A DNA stretch of 64,000 nt from Metapseudomonas otitidis (GCF_900111835.1 NZ_FOJP01000018.1:62001-126000); one strand, 5' to 3'; positions 49,676-60,812 are shown, numbered from the stretch's first letter. Numbers and translations: made by a program. The notes: a model not told the origin generated them from the letters alone.

Positions 49676-50104
49676 TCACTGCGCCGTCGCCTCCACGCGC
49701 ACCTCGCCGGCCTTCTCGAAGCGCAGGACGAGCGGGATGCGCTGGCCGGGCGTCACCGGCTGGCGCAGCCCCACCAGTGTCAGGTGGCTGCCGTCCGGCT
49801 TGAGCGCCAGCGTGCCCCCGGCGGGGATGCCGAACGACACCAGGGTCATCACCCGGCGGGCCTCGCCGATGCGCACCGTGGTCTGCAGGTCCACCCGCCA
49901 GGCCAGGGGCGAGCTGGCACCGCTCAGCCGGTCGCCATCGCCGCCCCGGTCGTGGATGTCCAGGTAGACCTCCCGCGCCGTGGCGTCCCAGGTCGAGGCC
50001 CGGCTCCAGGCTGGTCCCAGTTCCAGGCTCCCCGCCCGTGGCCCATCGGCCAGGGCCCAGGGGCAGGCGAGGGCGAACAGCAGAAGGACCGACGAACGAC
50101 GCAT
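49676..50104 (-). CDS. PCuAC-like periplasmic protein with degenerate copper site
   Basis: The 142-residue protein has a signal peptide (MRRSSVLLLFALACPWALA, cut before DG) and the DUF461/PCuAC fold, clearest at ALKPDGSHLTLVGLRQPVTP and IPLVLRFEKAGEVRVEATAQ. Copper-binding PCuAC proteins use H(M)x10Mx21HxM. Here the last pair reads HLT rather than HxM, and the first His-Met pair is hard to find, so copper binding is doubtful. It is convergent with the VOC gene and divergent from the hydrolase. Confidence 0.75.
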   Translation of the reverse strand: MRRSSVLLLFALACPWALADGPRAGSLELGPAWSRASTWDATAREVYLDIHDRGGDGDRLSGASSPLAWRVDLQTTVRIGEARRVMTLVSFGIPAGGTLALKPDGSHLTLVGLRQPVTPGQRIPLVLRFEKAGEVRVEATAQ

Positions 50105-50225
50105 GGCAACCTCGGCAAGGCATGGGGGAGCGCTATTTCACCTGGCAATGGCGGTTGGCGAAAGCCCGGAAAAACCGCGACACTTGCACGCTGCCCAGCT
50201 TCGCTGAACCCGGAGAGGAATCGAA

Positions 50226-51032
<807 letters not shown>

Positions 51033-51173
51033 AACGCCGCGCCGGGGCTGACCCCTGGCGCCGCTCCATCCGCTCTGCAGGGGCGCGCGGCCCGGATCGC
51101 GCGTCCGTCGCCAGACCGGCACCTCGGCCGGGGTGTGCGGTCAGACCAGAACGACAGACTGAAGCTGAAAATG

Positions 51174-51188
51174 TTGTTCGAATAACAA
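51174..51188. promoter_or_regulatory. HexR-type operator upstream of edd
   Basis: TTGTTCGAATAACAA is a perfect palindrome fitting TTGT-N7-ACAA, the known HexR site in Pseudomonas. HexR represses edd-glk and related Entner-Doudoroff genes until KDPG accumulates. It lies 85 bases before the edd start. Here hexR is not in the window. Confidence 0.75.
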
Positions 51189-51272
51189 AATACCCATGCG
51201 CATGTGGTGATATTTTGTTTCTCTGCGTTATCTTGATGCAATTAAAACAAGATATCCCCTGGAGCCCCTGAC

Positions 51273-53099
51273 ATGCATCCTCGCATCCTGGAAGTCACCG
51301 AGCGGGTCATCGCCCGCAGCCGACCGACCCGCGAACGCTACCTGGCGATGATCCAGGAAGCGGCCAGCAAGGGCCCGCAGCGGGGCAGCCTGCAGTGCGC
51401 CAACTTCGCCCACGGCGTGGCGGGCTGCGGCGGCATCGACAAGCAGCGCCTGCGGCTGATGGACTCGGCCAACGTCGCCATCGTCACCGCCTACAACGAC
51501 ATGCTCTCCGCCCACCAGCCCTACGAGACCTACCCCGAGGTGCTGCGCCAGGCTCTGCGCGAGATCGGCTCCGTCGGCCAGGTGGCCGGCGGCGTACCGG
51601 CCATGTGCGATGGCGTCACCCAGGGCGAGCCGGGCATGGAGCTGGGCATCGCCAGCCGCGAAGTGATCGCGATGTCCACCGCCATCGCCCTGTCCCACAA
51701 CATGTTCGACGCCGCGCTGTTCCTCGGCGTGTGCGACAAGATCGTCCCCGGGCTGATGATGGGCGCCCTTCGCTTCGGTCACCTGCCGTCGTTGTTCGTA
51801 CCCGCCGGCCCCATGCCCTCGGGCCTCTCCAACAAGGAGAAGGCCGAGGTCCGCCAGCGCTACGCCGAAGGCAAGGCCACCCGCGACGAGCTGCTGGAGG
51901 CGGAGATGCAGGCCTACCACAGCCCCGGCACCTGCACCTTCTACGGCACCGCCAACACCAACCAGATGCTCGTGGAGATCATGGGCCTGCACCTGCCGGG
52001 CGCCTCCTTCGTCAACCCCGGCACGCCCCTGCGCGAGGCCCTGACCGCCGAAGCCGCGCGCCAGGTGACCCGCCTGACCCGCCAGGCCGGCCAGTTCGTG
52101 CCGCTGGGGCACATCGTCGACGAGCGCGTGCTGATCAACGCCGTGGTCGCCCTGCACGCCACCGGCGGCTCCACCAACCACACCCTGCACCTGCCGGCCA
52201 TCGCCCGCGCTGCCGGTGTCCAGCTGGACTGGCAGGACATGGCCGAGCTGTCCGAAGTGGTGCCGACCCTGGCCCACGTCTATCCGAACGGCAAGGCCGA
52301 CATCAATCACTTCCAGGCCGCCGGCGGCGTCGCCTTCCTGGTGCGCGAACTGCTGGATGCCGGCCTGCTCCATGAAGATGTCGAGACCGTCGCCGGCCGT
52401 GGCCTGCGGCGCTACACCCAGGAGCCCTTCCTGGAGGACGGCCGCCTGGTCTGGCGCGAAGGCGCCGCCGCGAGCCTGGACGAGAACATCCTGCGGCCCG
52501 CTGCGCGGCCGTTCTCCCCGGAGGGCGGCCTGCGGGTGATGACGGGCAACCTCGGCCGCGGGGTGATGAAGGTCTCTGCCGTCGCCCCCGAACACCGTGT
52601 GGTGGAGGCCCCGGCGCGGGTCTTCCACGACCAGCAGGCCCTGGCCGATGCCTTCAAGGCCGGCGAGCTGGACCGCGACCTGGTGGCGGTCATGCGCTTC
52701 CAGGGGCCGCGCTGCAACGGCATGCCCGAGCTGCACAAGATGACCCCCTTCCTCGGCGTCCTGCAGGACCGTGGCTTCAAGGTCGCACTGGTCACCGACG
52801 GGCGCATGTCCGGTGCCTCCGGCAAGATCCCCGCCGCCATCCACGTCACCCCCGAAGCCTATGACGGCGGCCCCCTGGCCCGTGTGCGCGACGGCGACAT
52901 CGTTCGCGTCGATGGCGTGGCCGGCACCCTGGAACTGAAGGTGGACGCCGCCGAGTTCGCCGCCCGCGAGCCCGCGCCGCCCATGCACCAGGCCGAAGTC
53001 GGCTGTGGCCGTGAGCTGTTCGCCTTCATGCGGGCCGCCTTCAGCTCCGCCGAAGAGGGCGCCAGTGCCTTCACCCGCAGCCTGGAGGGCCTCAAGTGA
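51273..53099 (+). CDS. edd: Phosphogluconate dehydratase
   Basis: The 608-residue protein of the IlvD/Edd family contains [18 protein letters not shown] and [19 protein letters not shown] with iron-sulfur ligand cysteines, and [20 protein letters not shown]. It turns 6-phosphogluconate into KDPG, the first step of the Entner-Doudoroff route, which pseudomonads need for glucose use. It overlaps glk (GTGA) and is preceded by a HexR-type operator. Confidence 0.97.
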   Translation: MHPRILEVTERVIARSRPTRERYLAMIQEAASKGPQRGSLQCANFAHGVAGCGGIDKQRLRLMDSANVAIVTAYNDMLSAHQPYETYPEVLRQALREIGSVGQVAGGVPAMCDGVTQGEPGMELGIASREVIAMSTAIALSHNMFDAALFLGVCDKIVPGLMMGALRFGHLPSLFVPAGPMPSGLSNKEKAEVRQRYAEGKATRDELLEAEMQAYHSPGTCTFYGTANTNQMLVEIMGLHLPGASFVNPGTPLREALTAEAARQVTRLTRQAGQFVPLGHIVDERVLINAVVALHATGGSTNHTLHLPAIARAAGVQLDWQDMAELSEVVPTLAHVYPNGKADINHFQAAGGVAFLVRELLDAGLLHEDVETVAGRGLRRYTQEPFLEDGRLVWREGAAASLDENILRPAARPFSPEGGLRVMTGNLGRGVMKVSAVAPEHRVVEAPARVFHDQQALADAFKAGELDRDLVAVMRFQGPRCNGMPELHKMTPFLGVLQDRGFKVALVTDGRMSGASGKIPAAIHVTPEAYDGGPLARVRDGDIVRVDGVAGTLELKVDAAEFAAREPAPPMHQAEVGCGRELFAFMRAAFSSAEEGASAFTRSLEGLK

Positions 53100-54055
53100 G
53101 CCTGGCGCTGGTCGGTGACATCGGCGGGACCAACGCCCGCTTCGCCCTGTGGCGGGAACAGCGCCTCGACGCCGTGAAGGTGCTGGCCACCGCTGATTTC
53201 CCGGACCCCGAGTCGGCCATCCAGCACTACCTGGCCGGGCTCGACCTGCCCCTCGCCGAGCTGGAGGCCGTCTGCCTGGCCTGTGCCGGCCCCGTGGGCG
53301 GGGAAGACTTCCGCTTCACCAACAACCACTGGCGGCTCAACCGGACCGCCTTCTGCCAGCGCCTGGGCATCCAGCGCCTGCTGCTGGTCAACGACTTCAC
53401 CGCCATGGCCCTGGGCATGACCCGCCTGCGCCCCGAGGAGCGCCAGGAGGTGTGCCCCGGCACCCCCGAAGCGGATCGCCCCGCCGTGGTGATCGGGCCC
53501 GGCACCGGGCTTGGCGTCGGCACCCTGCTGCCCCTGGGCGAGGGCCGCTGGACGGCCTTGCCGGGGGAGGGCGGGCACGTCGACCTGCCGGTGGGCAGCC
53601 TCCGCGAGGCCGCCCTGTGGCAGCACCTGCACCAGCGCCTCGGCCATGTCAGCGCCGAGAACGTCCTCAGCGGCAACGGCCTGCTGCAGCTCTACCGCGC
53701 CAGCTGCGCCCTGGATGGCAGCGCGCCGCACCTGGACAGCCCGGCGGCCATCACCTCGGCGGCCCTGGCCGGCGACCCCGAGGCGAGGGCGGTGCTGGAG
53801 CAGTTCTGCACCTGGCTCGGCCGCGTCGCGGGCAACAACGTCCTCGCCCTCGGCGCCCGGGGCGGGGTCTATGTGGTGGGCGGCGTGGTGCCGCGCTTCG
53901 CCGAGTTCTTCAAGGCCAGCGGCTTCGCCCGCGCCTTCGCCAGCAAGGGCTGCATGAGCGGTTATCTGGAGGGCATCCCCGTGTGGCTGGTGACGGCCGA
54001 GTACCCGGGCCTGGAAGGTGCCGGCGTGGCGCTGCAGCAGGCGATGCGGGCGTGA
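53096..54055 (+). CDS. glk: Glucokinase
   Basis: The 319-residue protein begins (GTG)[18 protein letters not shown] with the ATP-binding phosphate-1 loop [23 protein letters not shown] follows, as does the catalytic-region motif [17 protein letters not shown] with [11 protein letters not shown]. It phosphorylates glucose entering by the ABC transporter. GTG start overlaps the edd stop. Confidence 0.96.
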   Translation: MSLALVGDIGGTNARFALWREQRLDAVKVLATADFPDPESAIQHYLAGLDLPLAELEAVCLACAGPVGGEDFRFTNNHWRLNRTAFCQRLGIQRLLLVNDFTAMALGMTRLRPEERQEVCPGTPEADRPAVVIGPGTGLGVGTLLPLGEGRWTALPGEGGHVDLPVGSLREAALWQHLHQRLGHVSAENVLSGNGLLQLYRASCALDGSAPHLDSPAAITSAALAGDPEARAVLEQFCTWLGRVAGNNVLALGARGGVYVVGGVVPRFAEFFKASGFARAFASKGCMSGYLEGIPVWLVTAEYPGLEGAGVALQQAMRA

Positions 54056-54235
54056 GGCGCAATCACGGGAAGCGGACGCGAGGCACGTTCCCGGCAGGCG
54101 ACCTGTTGTAGGGTGGACCGCGCTTCATCGGTCCGCCGATGGCGATGCGCCGACGCCGACAGCGGGATGAAAGATTGCGGCCTCAACGCCTCGCATCCAA
54201 ACGGACATGACCGATAACAACAAAGGACGGCCGAC

Positions 54236-54961
54236 ATGAGCCCTTCCGGAAAGCACATCCTCCTGGTGGATGACGACCAGGAAATTCGCGAACTGCTGCA
54301 AGCCTTCCTCAGCCGCGCCGGCTTTCAGGTGCGCACCGTGGCCGATGGCGCGGGCTTTCGTGCCGCCATGGACGAGGCCGGTGCCGACCTGGCGATCCTC
54401 GACGTGATGCTGCCCGACGAGGACGGCTTCAGCCTCTGCCGCTGGGTGCGCGAGCACCCGCGCCTGGCCCAGGTTCCGATCATCATGCTCACCGCCAGCT
54501 CCGACGAGGCCGACCGGGTCATCGGCCTGGAGCTGGGCGCCGACGACTACATCGGCAAGCCCTTCAGCCCCCGCGAGCTGCAGGCCCGGGTCAAGGCCCT
54601 GCTGCGCCGCGTCGGCTTCGGCCAGGAGCGCGAGGCCCAGGTGGTCAGCTTCGACGCCTGGCGCCTGGACATGGTCAGCCACCGCCTGTTCCACCGCGAC
54701 GGCGAGGAGGTGATCCTCTCCGGCGCCGACTTCGCCCTGCTCAAGCTGTTCCTCGACCACCCGCAGCAGATTCTCGACCGCGACACCATCGCCAACGCCA
54801 CCCGTGGCCGCGAGGTGATGCCCCTGGAGCGCATCGTCGACATGGCCGTGAGCCGGTTGCGCCAACGCCTGCGCGACACCGGCAAGGCGCCCCGGCTGAT
54901 CCGCACCGTGCGGGGTGCCGGTTACCTGCTCGCCGCCCAGGTTTCCTCCCGCCGTGCTTAG
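54236..54961 (+). CDS. gltR: OmpR-type response regulator GltR
   Basis: The 241-residue protein has a receiver domain with Asp in LAILDVMLPDEDGF (about residue 57) and Lys in GKPFSPRELQARVKA. A C-terminal winged helix ends LIRTVRGAGYLLAAQV. In Pseudomonas, GltR controls glucose transport genes and, with GtrS, responds to 2-ketogluconate or 6-phosphogluconate. It follows glk by 180 bases and overlaps gtrS. Confidence 0.94.
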   Translation: MSPSGKHILLVDDDQEIRELLQAFLSRAGFQVRTVADGAGFRAAMDEAGADLAILDVMLPDEDGFSLCRWVREHPRLAQVPIIMLTASSDEADRVIGLELGADDYIGKPFSPRELQARVKALLRRVGFGQEREAQVVSFDAWRLDMVSHRLFHRDGEEVILSGADFALLKLFLDHPQQILDRDTIANATRGREVMPLERIVDMAVSRLRQRLRDTGKAPRLIRTVRGAGYLLAAQVSSRRA

Positions 54962-56393
54962 GGCCGTGCCGCGCTCGCTGCTGGCCCGCATGCTGCTGCT
55001 CACCCTGCTGGTGGTGGTGCTGGCCCAGGCCCTGTCGAGCCTGATCTGGGTCTCCCAACTGCGCGCCAGCCAGCTGGAGGGCCTGCTGATCAGTGCCCGC
55101 AGCCTCGGCCAGTCCATGGCCGCCAGCGTCAGCTACATCCGCTCGCTGCCCCTGGGCTACCGGCCCATGGTGCTGGACCAGTTGCGCAGCATGGGCGGCA
55201 CGCGCTTCTTCGTCTCCCTCAACGACAAGCCGCTGGCCATGCGTGTGCTGCCGGAAACCCCGCGCAAGCAGGCGGTGCTCGCCGAGGTGGAGGCGGTGCT
55301 GCGCGAGCGCCTGGGCAAGCCGGTGGAGATGTCGCTGCACTTCGTCGACCCGGAGGACCTGCGGCTCTTCAACAGCGGCCTCAAGCTGGACGAGTTGCCG
55401 CGCTCCTGGGCCCACTACGCCCTGACCCTGGAGCCCCTCGACCCGCCGGTGCTGGTGACGCAGATCCGCATCAGCCCCAACGAGTGGCTGTACCTCGCCT
55501 CGCTGCTGCCCGAGCCCTACGCCGGGCTGGAAGACCAGGGTCTGCCAGCCCAGCAATGGGGTTTCATCCTCATCACCAGCGCCTTCCTGCTGCTGTTCAT
55601 CGGCCTGCTGGTGCGCTGGCAGAGTCGCCCCCTCAAGCGCCTGGCCGCCGCCGCGCGGGAAATGAACCTGGGCGCCGAGGTGCGCCCGCTGCCCGAGGCC
55701 GGTGGCAGCGAAGTGGTGGAGGTGAGCCGCGCCTTCAACGCCATGCGCGAGCGCATCAGCCGTTACCTGAGCGAGCGCAGCCAGCTGTTCAGTGCCATCT
55801 CCCACGACCTGCGCACCCCCATCACCCGCCTGCGCCTGCGGGTCGAGCTGCTGGAGGACGAGGCCCAGCAGGCCAAGTTCAACCGCGACCTGGACGAGCT
55901 GGAGCTGCTGGTGAAGGGCGCGCTGCAGTGCGTGAAGGACACCGACATCCACGAGAACATCGAGCAGGTGGACCTCAACCACCTGCTTCACGGCCTGGTG
56001 GAGCCCTACCTGGCCAACGGTCGCGTCACCCTCGACGGCGCCGCCCTCGAGCGCTACCCCGGCAAGCCGCTGGCGCTGCGGCGCTGCATCGGCAACCTGC
56101 TGGACAACGCCCTGAAGTACGGCGAGCGCGCCCACCTGCGGGTGGAGGACGGCCCCGAGGCCTTCGTCCTGCACGTGGACGACGAGGGCCCGGGGGTGCC
56201 GGAGCAGAAGCTGGAGCAGGTGTTCGAACCGCATTTCCGCCTGGCCGGCCAGCAGCAGGGCTACGGCCTGGGCCTCGGCATCGCCCGCAGCCTGGCCCAT
56301 AGCCACGGCGGCGAGCTGAGCCTGCGCAACCTGCGCGAGGGTGGCTTGCGGGTCACCCTGCGTCTGCCCCGGACAGGCGCTGACGCGCCCTAG
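54954..56393 (+). CDS. gtrS: Sensor histidine kinase GtrS
   Basis: The 479-residue protein has two membrane helices (near 12-32 and 202-222) flanking a periplasmic sensor region, a HAMP segment, the H box AISHDLRTPITRLRLRVELL, N box RCIGNLLDNALKYGE, and G boxes DDEGPGVPEQK and GYGLGLGIARSL. It phosphorylates GltR and senses sugar-acid signals of glucose oxidation. I take GTG at 54954, which overlaps gltR by 8 bases; a second GTG at 54966 is also possible. Its stop overlaps the GNAT gene by four bases. Confidence 0.93.
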   Translation: MLRAVPRSLLARMLLLTLLVVVLAQALSSLIWVSQLRASQLEGLLISARSLGQSMAASVSYIRSLPLGYRPMVLDQLRSMGGTRFFVSLNDKPLAMRVLPETPRKQAVLAEVEAVLRERLGKPVEMSLHFVDPEDLRLFNSGLKLDELPRSWAHYALTLEPLDPPVLVTQIRISPNEWLYLASLLPEPYAGLEDQGLPAQQWGFILITSAFLLLFIGLLVRWQSRPLKRLAAAAREMNLGAEVRPLPEAGGSEVVEVSRAFNAMRERISRYLSERSQLFSAISHDLRTPITRLRLRVELLEDEAQQAKFNRDLDELELLVKGALQCVKDTDIHENIEQVDLNHLLHGLVEPYLANGRVTLDGAALERYPGKPLALRRCIGNLLDNALKYGERAHLRVEDGPEAFVLHVDDEGPGVPEQKLEQVFEPHFRLAGQQQGYGLGLGIARSLAHSHGGELSLRNLREGGLRVTLRLPRTGADAP

Positions 56394-56872
56394 ACGCCGG
56401 CGGCGAAGCCGCTGAGCGCCTCGCCATCCAGGCGGTAGCGCACCCACTCGTCCTGGGGCTTGGCGCCGATGGCCTGGTAGAAGTCGATGGCCGGCTGGTT
56501 CCAGTCCAGCACGCTCCACTCCAGGCGACCGCAGCCATTGGCCACCGCCTCCCGGGCCAGGGCGCGCAGCAGGTCGCGGCCGGCACCCACGCCGCGCTTG
56601 GCCGGGGTGATGTAGAGGTCTTCCAGGTAGATGCCGTTGCGCCCCAGCCAGGTGGAGTAGCTGTAGAAGTACACCGCGTAGCCGATGGGTTGGCCGTCGC
56701 ACAGGCACATCAGCGCCTTGGCCGGCGCGTCCTCGCTGAACAGCGTGCGCTGGATGTCCTCGACGCTGGCGATCACCTCGTGGCGGGCGCGCTCGTAGTC
56801 GGCCAGTTCGATGATGAAATCCAGGATCTGCTGGGCGTCGCCGGGTTGGGCGGGGCGAATCTCGATGTTCAT
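56390..56872 (-). CDS. GNAT family N-acetyltransferase
   Basis: The 160-residue protein starts MNIEIRPAQPGDAQQILDFI and has GNAT motifs LEDLYITPAKRGVGAGRDLLRALA (acetyl-CoA pyrophosphate loop, Gly-rich) and LDWNQPAIDFYQAIGAKP. It resembles diamine/spermidine acetyltransferase-like proteins (FYQAIGA region), but the substrate cannot be stated. GGAG precedes the ATG at 56872. It is divergent from the LysR gene. Confidence 0.88.
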   Translation of the reverse strand: MNIEIRPAQPGDAQQILDFIIELADYERARHEVIASVEDIQRTLFSEDAPAKALMCLCDGQPIGYAVYFYSYSTWLGRNGIYLEDLYITPAKRGVGAGRDLLRALAREAVANGCGRLEWSVLDWNQPAIDFYQAIGAKPQDEWVRYRLDGEALSGFAAGV

Positions 56873-56956
56873 GGGGCTCTCCAGTAAAGGGGCGCCCATG
56901 CTAGCGGCGCTGGTAAGCTGCATGAAGTGCATTTATGTCATCAGGAGTTGAATGCT

Positions 56957-57889
56957 GTGCATCACTTGCTGCGCCGCCTCGACCTCAACCTGCTGCTGGC
57001 CTTCGACGCCCTGCATCGTCACCGCAACGTCAGCACCGCCGCCAGCGAACTGGCCATCAGCGCCTCGGCCTTCAGTCATGCCCTGGCCCGCTTGCGCCAG
57101 GCCCTGGACGACGAACTCTTCCTGCGCCAGGGCAACCGCATGCAGCCGACCCAGCGGGCCGAGCAACTCGCCGGCCCGGTGGCGGCCGCGTTGCGCACCC
57201 TCGGCGAGGGGCTGGAACAGTGGGACCCGTTCGACCCCGCGCGCAGCCAGCGCACCTTCGTCTTCGCCGTTACCGACTACACCGCCTTCGCCCTCATGCC
57301 GGCCCTGGTGGAGCGCCTGCAGCGCCTCGCCCCGGGCATCCAGCTGCGCCTGGTGCACGCCGAGCGCAAGGTCTCCATCGACGACCTGGCCAGCGGCCGT
57401 ATCGACTTCGCCCTGGGCTACGGCGAAGAGCAGGACCAGTTGCCGGCCGGCATCCAGGCGCTGGACTGGTTCAGCGACGCCTACCAGGTCATCGCCCGGC
57501 GCGACCACCCCCGCGTGCAGGGCGCGCCCGACCTGGACGCCTACCTGGCCGAACGCCACGCGGTGGTGACGCCGTGGAACGAACCGAGCGGGGTGATCGA
57601 CCAGGTGCTGGCCCGCATGGGGCTGCGCCGCGACGTGGCGCTGTGGCTGCCGTCGGTACTTGCCGCGCCCTTCATCATCGGCGCCAGCGACCTGCTGATG
57701 ACCGCCCCCGGCCACGCCGCCGAGACCCTGCGGGACGTGGCCGGCATCGCCCTCTACCCGGCGCCCTTCGCCATCCCGCGCTACACCCTGCGGCTCTACA
57801 GCCACGCCCGCTACGCCGGCCGCGACGCCCATGCGTGGATGCTGGAGCAGCTCCAGGCGCTGCCGATCCGCTCGCGTTCGCCGGACTGA
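56957..57889 (+). CDS. LysR family transcriptional regulator
   Basis: The 310-residue protein begins (GTG)HHLLRRLDLNLLLAFDALH and has the LysR helix-turn-helix VSTAASELAISASAFSHALARLRQALDDELFLRQG, with a periplasmic-binding-like C-terminal domain. GTG at 56957 is chosen because GGAG lies nine bases before it; an upstream GTG at 56927 lacks one. It is divergent from the GNAT gene and may regulate it. Inducer unknown. Confidence 0.9.
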   Translation: MHHLLRRLDLNLLLAFDALHRHRNVSTAASELAISASAFSHALARLRQALDDELFLRQGNRMQPTQRAEQLAGPVAAALRTLGEGLEQWDPFDPARSQRTFVFAVTDYTAFALMPALVERLQRLAPGIQLRLVHAERKVSIDDLASGRIDFALGYGEEQDQLPAGIQALDWFSDAYQVIARRDHPRVQGAPDLDAYLAERHAVVTPWNEPSGVIDQVLARMGLRRDVALWLPSVLAAPFIIGASDLLMTAPGHAAETLRDVAGIALYPAPFAIPRYTLRLYSHARYAGRDAHAWMLEQLQALPIRSRSPD

Positions 57890-58003
57890 AACGCGACTGT
57901 CATCAGCCCGTCATCGCGGGGCGCGATCATGCCCCTGCACCCAACGGGCAGTGGGTGCGTGCATATCGTGGTTTCCACATCGATCGTGCCCTTGCTGGGC
58001 AGG

Positions 58004-58028
58004 AACCGACCTTCAAGGGTCGGTTTTT
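58004..58028 (+). terminator. Strong terminator after the LysR region
   Basis: An 8-bp stem AACCGACC/GGTCGGTT (58004-58011 with 58018-58025) is followed by a T run (58024-58031). It lies about 115 bases after the LysR stop. Confidence 0.85.
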
Positions 58029-58099
58029 TTTCGCCTGCGCGCCCTGCTGAGGTTTCCCGACCTGAAAGCGCACTGTGAAGTTCTGTGTGGCTGAGAGGG

Positions 58100-58345
58100 T
58101 GGGGCAGCGAAACTGCCCCTTCAGGAGGCCGAGCGGAGTTGTTGCGCAGGGGGACGAGCGGCATGGATGCCGCGAGAGGCGCGCCAGGCCATGGATAGCC
58201 CATCGCGCCGGCCCCCGAAGCAACGATGGAGCGAGGGGAGTCCCGCGAAGCGGGACCCGGATGCAGGGGCGAGCCCTTTTGGTTACTTTTCTGTGGGCGG
58301 CATTCCGACGATTGAGAAAAGTGACTCGCCTGGGAAGGCGAAACA
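58100..58345. repeat. Dispersed Pseudomonas intergenic repeat with inverted arms
   Basis: The 626-bp gap 57890-58516 has no convincing gene. Its right part carries GAGCCCTTTTGGTTACTTTT (58271-58290) and, 22 bases after the first arm, AGAAAAGTGACTCGCC, an 11-bp inverted pair GTTACTTTTCT/AGAAAAGTGAC (58282-58292 with 58315-58325, one G-T pair). The sequence pattern with CTTTTGGTTAC...GTGACTCGCC recurs in many Pseudomonas genomes as far as I recall. Its role is unknown. Confidence 0.45.
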
Positions 58346-58516
58346 GGTGACCTCAGCCGCGCTCGATAATCAGCTTGGCTTCTATACCCTTCAGAGAAAG
58401 TCGCGACCCTAGGCCGTGCGTTTGAGGCATGCATCCTGGTGCGAGAGGCATGGTCTGACGCCTCGCTACCCCCTCAGGCCGCTCCTGACATCAGATCGCA
58501 ACATCCCTCCGGCAGG

Positions 58517-58750
58517 ATGCGCGCAGTTTCCCCTCGGACCCCCGCCGTGACCCGTGCCGTACGTGATTGCCGCAAGCTCCTGGACACCATCGCCATGAAC
58601 AACGAAGACGCCGCCATCGCCGTGATGAAGGCCGCCGAACGCATCGGTGATGCCCACCTCAAACAGCAACTGCTGGAGATCATCCAGCGCATGCACCAGG
58701 ACGCCGCCGACCTACGCACCCTGCGCGAGCGCATCGACCAGCGCGCCTGA
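58517..58750 (+). CDS. Small helical hypothetical protein
   Basis: The 77-residue frame from ATG at 58517 reads MRAVSPRTPAVTRAVRDCRK and a helical hairpin ...AAIAVMKAAERIGDAHLKQQ... A shorter start at 58595 (51 residues, MNNEDAAIAVM) is possible. Neither has a good ribosome-binding site; I prefer the longer because the whole stretch looks helical and continuous. It is convergent with treS, ending one base from it. Function unknown. Confidence 0.5.
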   Translation: MRAVSPRTPAVTRAVRDCRKLLDTIAMNNEDAAIAVMKAAERIGDAHLKQQLLEIIQRMHQDAADLRTLRERIDQRA

Positions 58751-58751
58751 G

Positions 58752-60812
58752 CTAGAGCATCGGCGCGTTGGTGGCGATGCGCAGGGCGCGCCCCTCGTAG
58801 GCCTCCAGCTCGATCAGCAGCTCCCCCCGTTCCGACAGGTCGCCCTCCAGGCGCTCATCCAGGATGTTCACCACCGGCCCCGGCGGCACGTCCGCCAGGG
58901 TCAGCACTTCGCTGAGCGGCTCGCCGCTGAAGTTCAGTGCGGTGATCTGGGTGCCGCGCCCGGCCGGCAGGTCATGGACCATCACCAGCAGCCCCGGATG
59001 GCGGGTTTCCGGCAACGGGCGCTGGTGGCTGGAGGCGATGCCGTAGGCGCGGCGTACGGCAAGCAGCCGGCGGGCCTGGGCGGCGAAGGAGTCCGGGTCG
59101 CGCAGCTGCGTCACCAGGCTGCCGTAGAGGCTGCGCGCCCGGGGCAGGCCTTCGGTCGAGCGGTCCACGTCCGGCGCCAGGTCGGCCAGGTCGTAGGCAC
59201 CGCGATGGATCCAGCGGGTGTCGCCATCGGCCATCAGCGGCGCGACCTGTTCGGCCGCCAGGGGCAGGGCGCCCACCAGGTCCCAGCCGGACAGCGCGAC
59301 GATCCCGGGCTGCAGCGCGTTGAACATCAACAGCAGCAGGTGCAGCCGGCGGATGCGGGCGATGTCGTCCGCCGTCAGCGCCTCCAGGTCACGCAGGCCC
59401 AGGGCGGCGGTGATCAGGCTGACGGTGGTGCAGGCCACGCCGTTGGTGACGAACTTGAGGTTGTAGGGGGCCTCCGGCCCCGCCAGACGCTCGTACATCT
59501 CGCCGCGTACCTGCTCGCGCAGCAGCGCCCCGGAAAGGCTCTGGCCCTTGTACTGGTAGGTGTCGGTGGCGTGCAGGGTCCAGAAGTGCACCAGCTCCAG
59601 GGTCAGCTCGTCGTGGTTCTGCAGGGCGTGGATCAGCGAGGCCGGGTCGATCTGGTAGGCGTGCATCTGCTGCAGCATCAGCCGCAGGAACTCGGTGTCG
59701 CCGGTCAGCAGCGCGTGCTGGGCCGCCGGGCGGGTGATGAAGTCGTAGGAGAGGTCGGCGCCGCCGCGGGACATGGCGGCGATGTCGTCCAGGGTCAGGT
59801 TCAGCTCCTGGAAGCTGAAGGCCCCGGCCTTGCGGATCATCCCGCCGAGCAGCTGGTTGGCGGTGATCGACAGCGGGTGGCTCTCCGACCAGGCGGTGCC
59901 CTGGGCGCGGCGCTCCACGCCGAGGAAGCCGTTGGCGTCTAGGCGCAGCACCCGCGCGCCGAGCACGTCGATGGAGTGCAGGGCGTCGCCGATGATCAGC
60001 TGCTGGGCCGCGAAGCTCGGGTCCAGCCAGTTCAGCGAGGGCTGGCCGGCCTTGAAGTAGTGCAGGTAGACCCAGCGCCGACGCTTGCCGTCCGCGCCCT
60101 CCACCGGTGGCGTGGCGCTCCAGTCGGTTTCCTTGACCCCGGGTTCGAAGAAGATCACCCGCTGCAGCTGGCCGACGATGTAGTTGCGCTCGCGCAGGGC
60201 GTCCACCGCGTCCGGTGGGAGGTTGACCGCGTCACGGCCTTCCGGCACGTCCGGCAGCAGGGTCCAGTCCTGCTCGGGGATCTCCACCATGTGATAGAGG
60301 CCGGGGTAGTCGCCCACGGCGCGTTCTGCCAGGCGGAAGTCGGCGCCCTTGCCGGTGTGGGCGGGGATGCAGTCGTCGATGGTCACGGCGTTGTGCGCGG
60401 CGGCCACCCGGCTGAGGTGCACCTGCAGCTCGTCGTTGCCGTAGCGCGGGTCGATGTCCAGGCCGATGCGGTCGAAGTTGCCGTCCACCGTCGGGGTGTA
60501 GTCGCGGCCCGAGAGGCCGCCGGCACGCTTCAACGGGCCGGTGTGGATGCCCTGCACCCCCAGTTCCGAGAGGGCGCTCCACAGGCGTTCGTCTGCCAGG
60601 GCCTGGAGCACGCTCATGCCATCGGGGGCGATGATCGAGGCGGGGTAGGCGGTGAACCACACCGAAGCCACGGCGGTGACGCTGCGGGGGCGGGTGAGGG
60701 CGTAGGGCTGCTGCCACAGGCGTGGCTGGCCGGCGTAGAGACGGGCTCGCTGGCGCGCGCTTTCCAGCATCGAGCGCTGGCTCAGCCAGTCGAGGTACTC
60801 GGGGTCGTGCAT
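58752..60812 (-). CDS. treS: Trehalose synthase-like GH13 enzyme (TreS family)
   Basis: The 686-residue protein is close in pattern and size to the Pseudomonas trehalose synthase of P. stutzeri (about 689 residues). GH13 catalytic residues are visible: nucleophile Asp in [13 protein letters not shown] (near 282), acid Glu in [11 protein letters not shown] (near 325), and the third acidic residue in [11 protein letters not shown] (near 396). It would interconvert maltose and trehalose, an osmoprotection route. It stands alone, without the otsA/treY/glgE partners commonly seen in such clusters. A GGAGGAG lies before the ATG at 60812. Confidence 0.85.
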   Translation of the reverse strand: MHDPEYLDWLSQRSMLESARQRARLYAGQPRLWQQPYALTRPRSVTAVASVWFTAYPASIIAPDGMSVLQALADERLWSALSELGVQGIHTGPLKRAGGLSGRDYTPTVDGNFDRIGLDIDPRYGNDELQVHLSRVAAAHNAVTIDDCIPAHTGKGADFRLAERAVGDYPGLYHMVEIPEQDWTLLPDVPEGRDAVNLPPDAVDALRERNYIVGQLQRVIFFEPGVKETDWSATPPVEGADGKRRRWVYLHYFKAGQPSLNWLDPSFAAQQLIIGDALHSIDVLGARVLRLDANGFLGVERRAQGTAWSESHPLSITANQLLGGMIRKAGAFSFQELNLTLDDIAAMSRGGADLSYDFITRPAAQHALLTGDTEFLRLMLQQMHAYQIDPASLIHALQNHDELTLELVHFWTLHATDTYQYKGQSLSGALLREQVRGEMYERLAGPEAPYNLKFVTNGVACTTVSLITAALGLRDLEALTADDIARIRRLHLLLLMFNALQPGIVALSGWDLVGALPLAAEQVAPLMADGDTRWIHRGAYDLADLAPDVDRSTEGLPRARSLYGSLVTQLRDPDSFAAQARRLLAVRRAYGIASSHQRPLPETRHPGLLVMVHDLPAGRGTQITALNFSGEPLSEVLTLADVPPGPVVNILDERLEGDLSERGELLIELEAYEGRALRIATNAPML

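Noticed and set aside
54056-54235. A small gene between glk and gltR
   Set aside because: The 180-bp gap has no supported start/ribosome-binding site; it contains a GTAGGGTGGACCGCGCTTCA sequence that looks like a dispersed Pseudomonas repeat, but one copy in this window is not enough to annotate.
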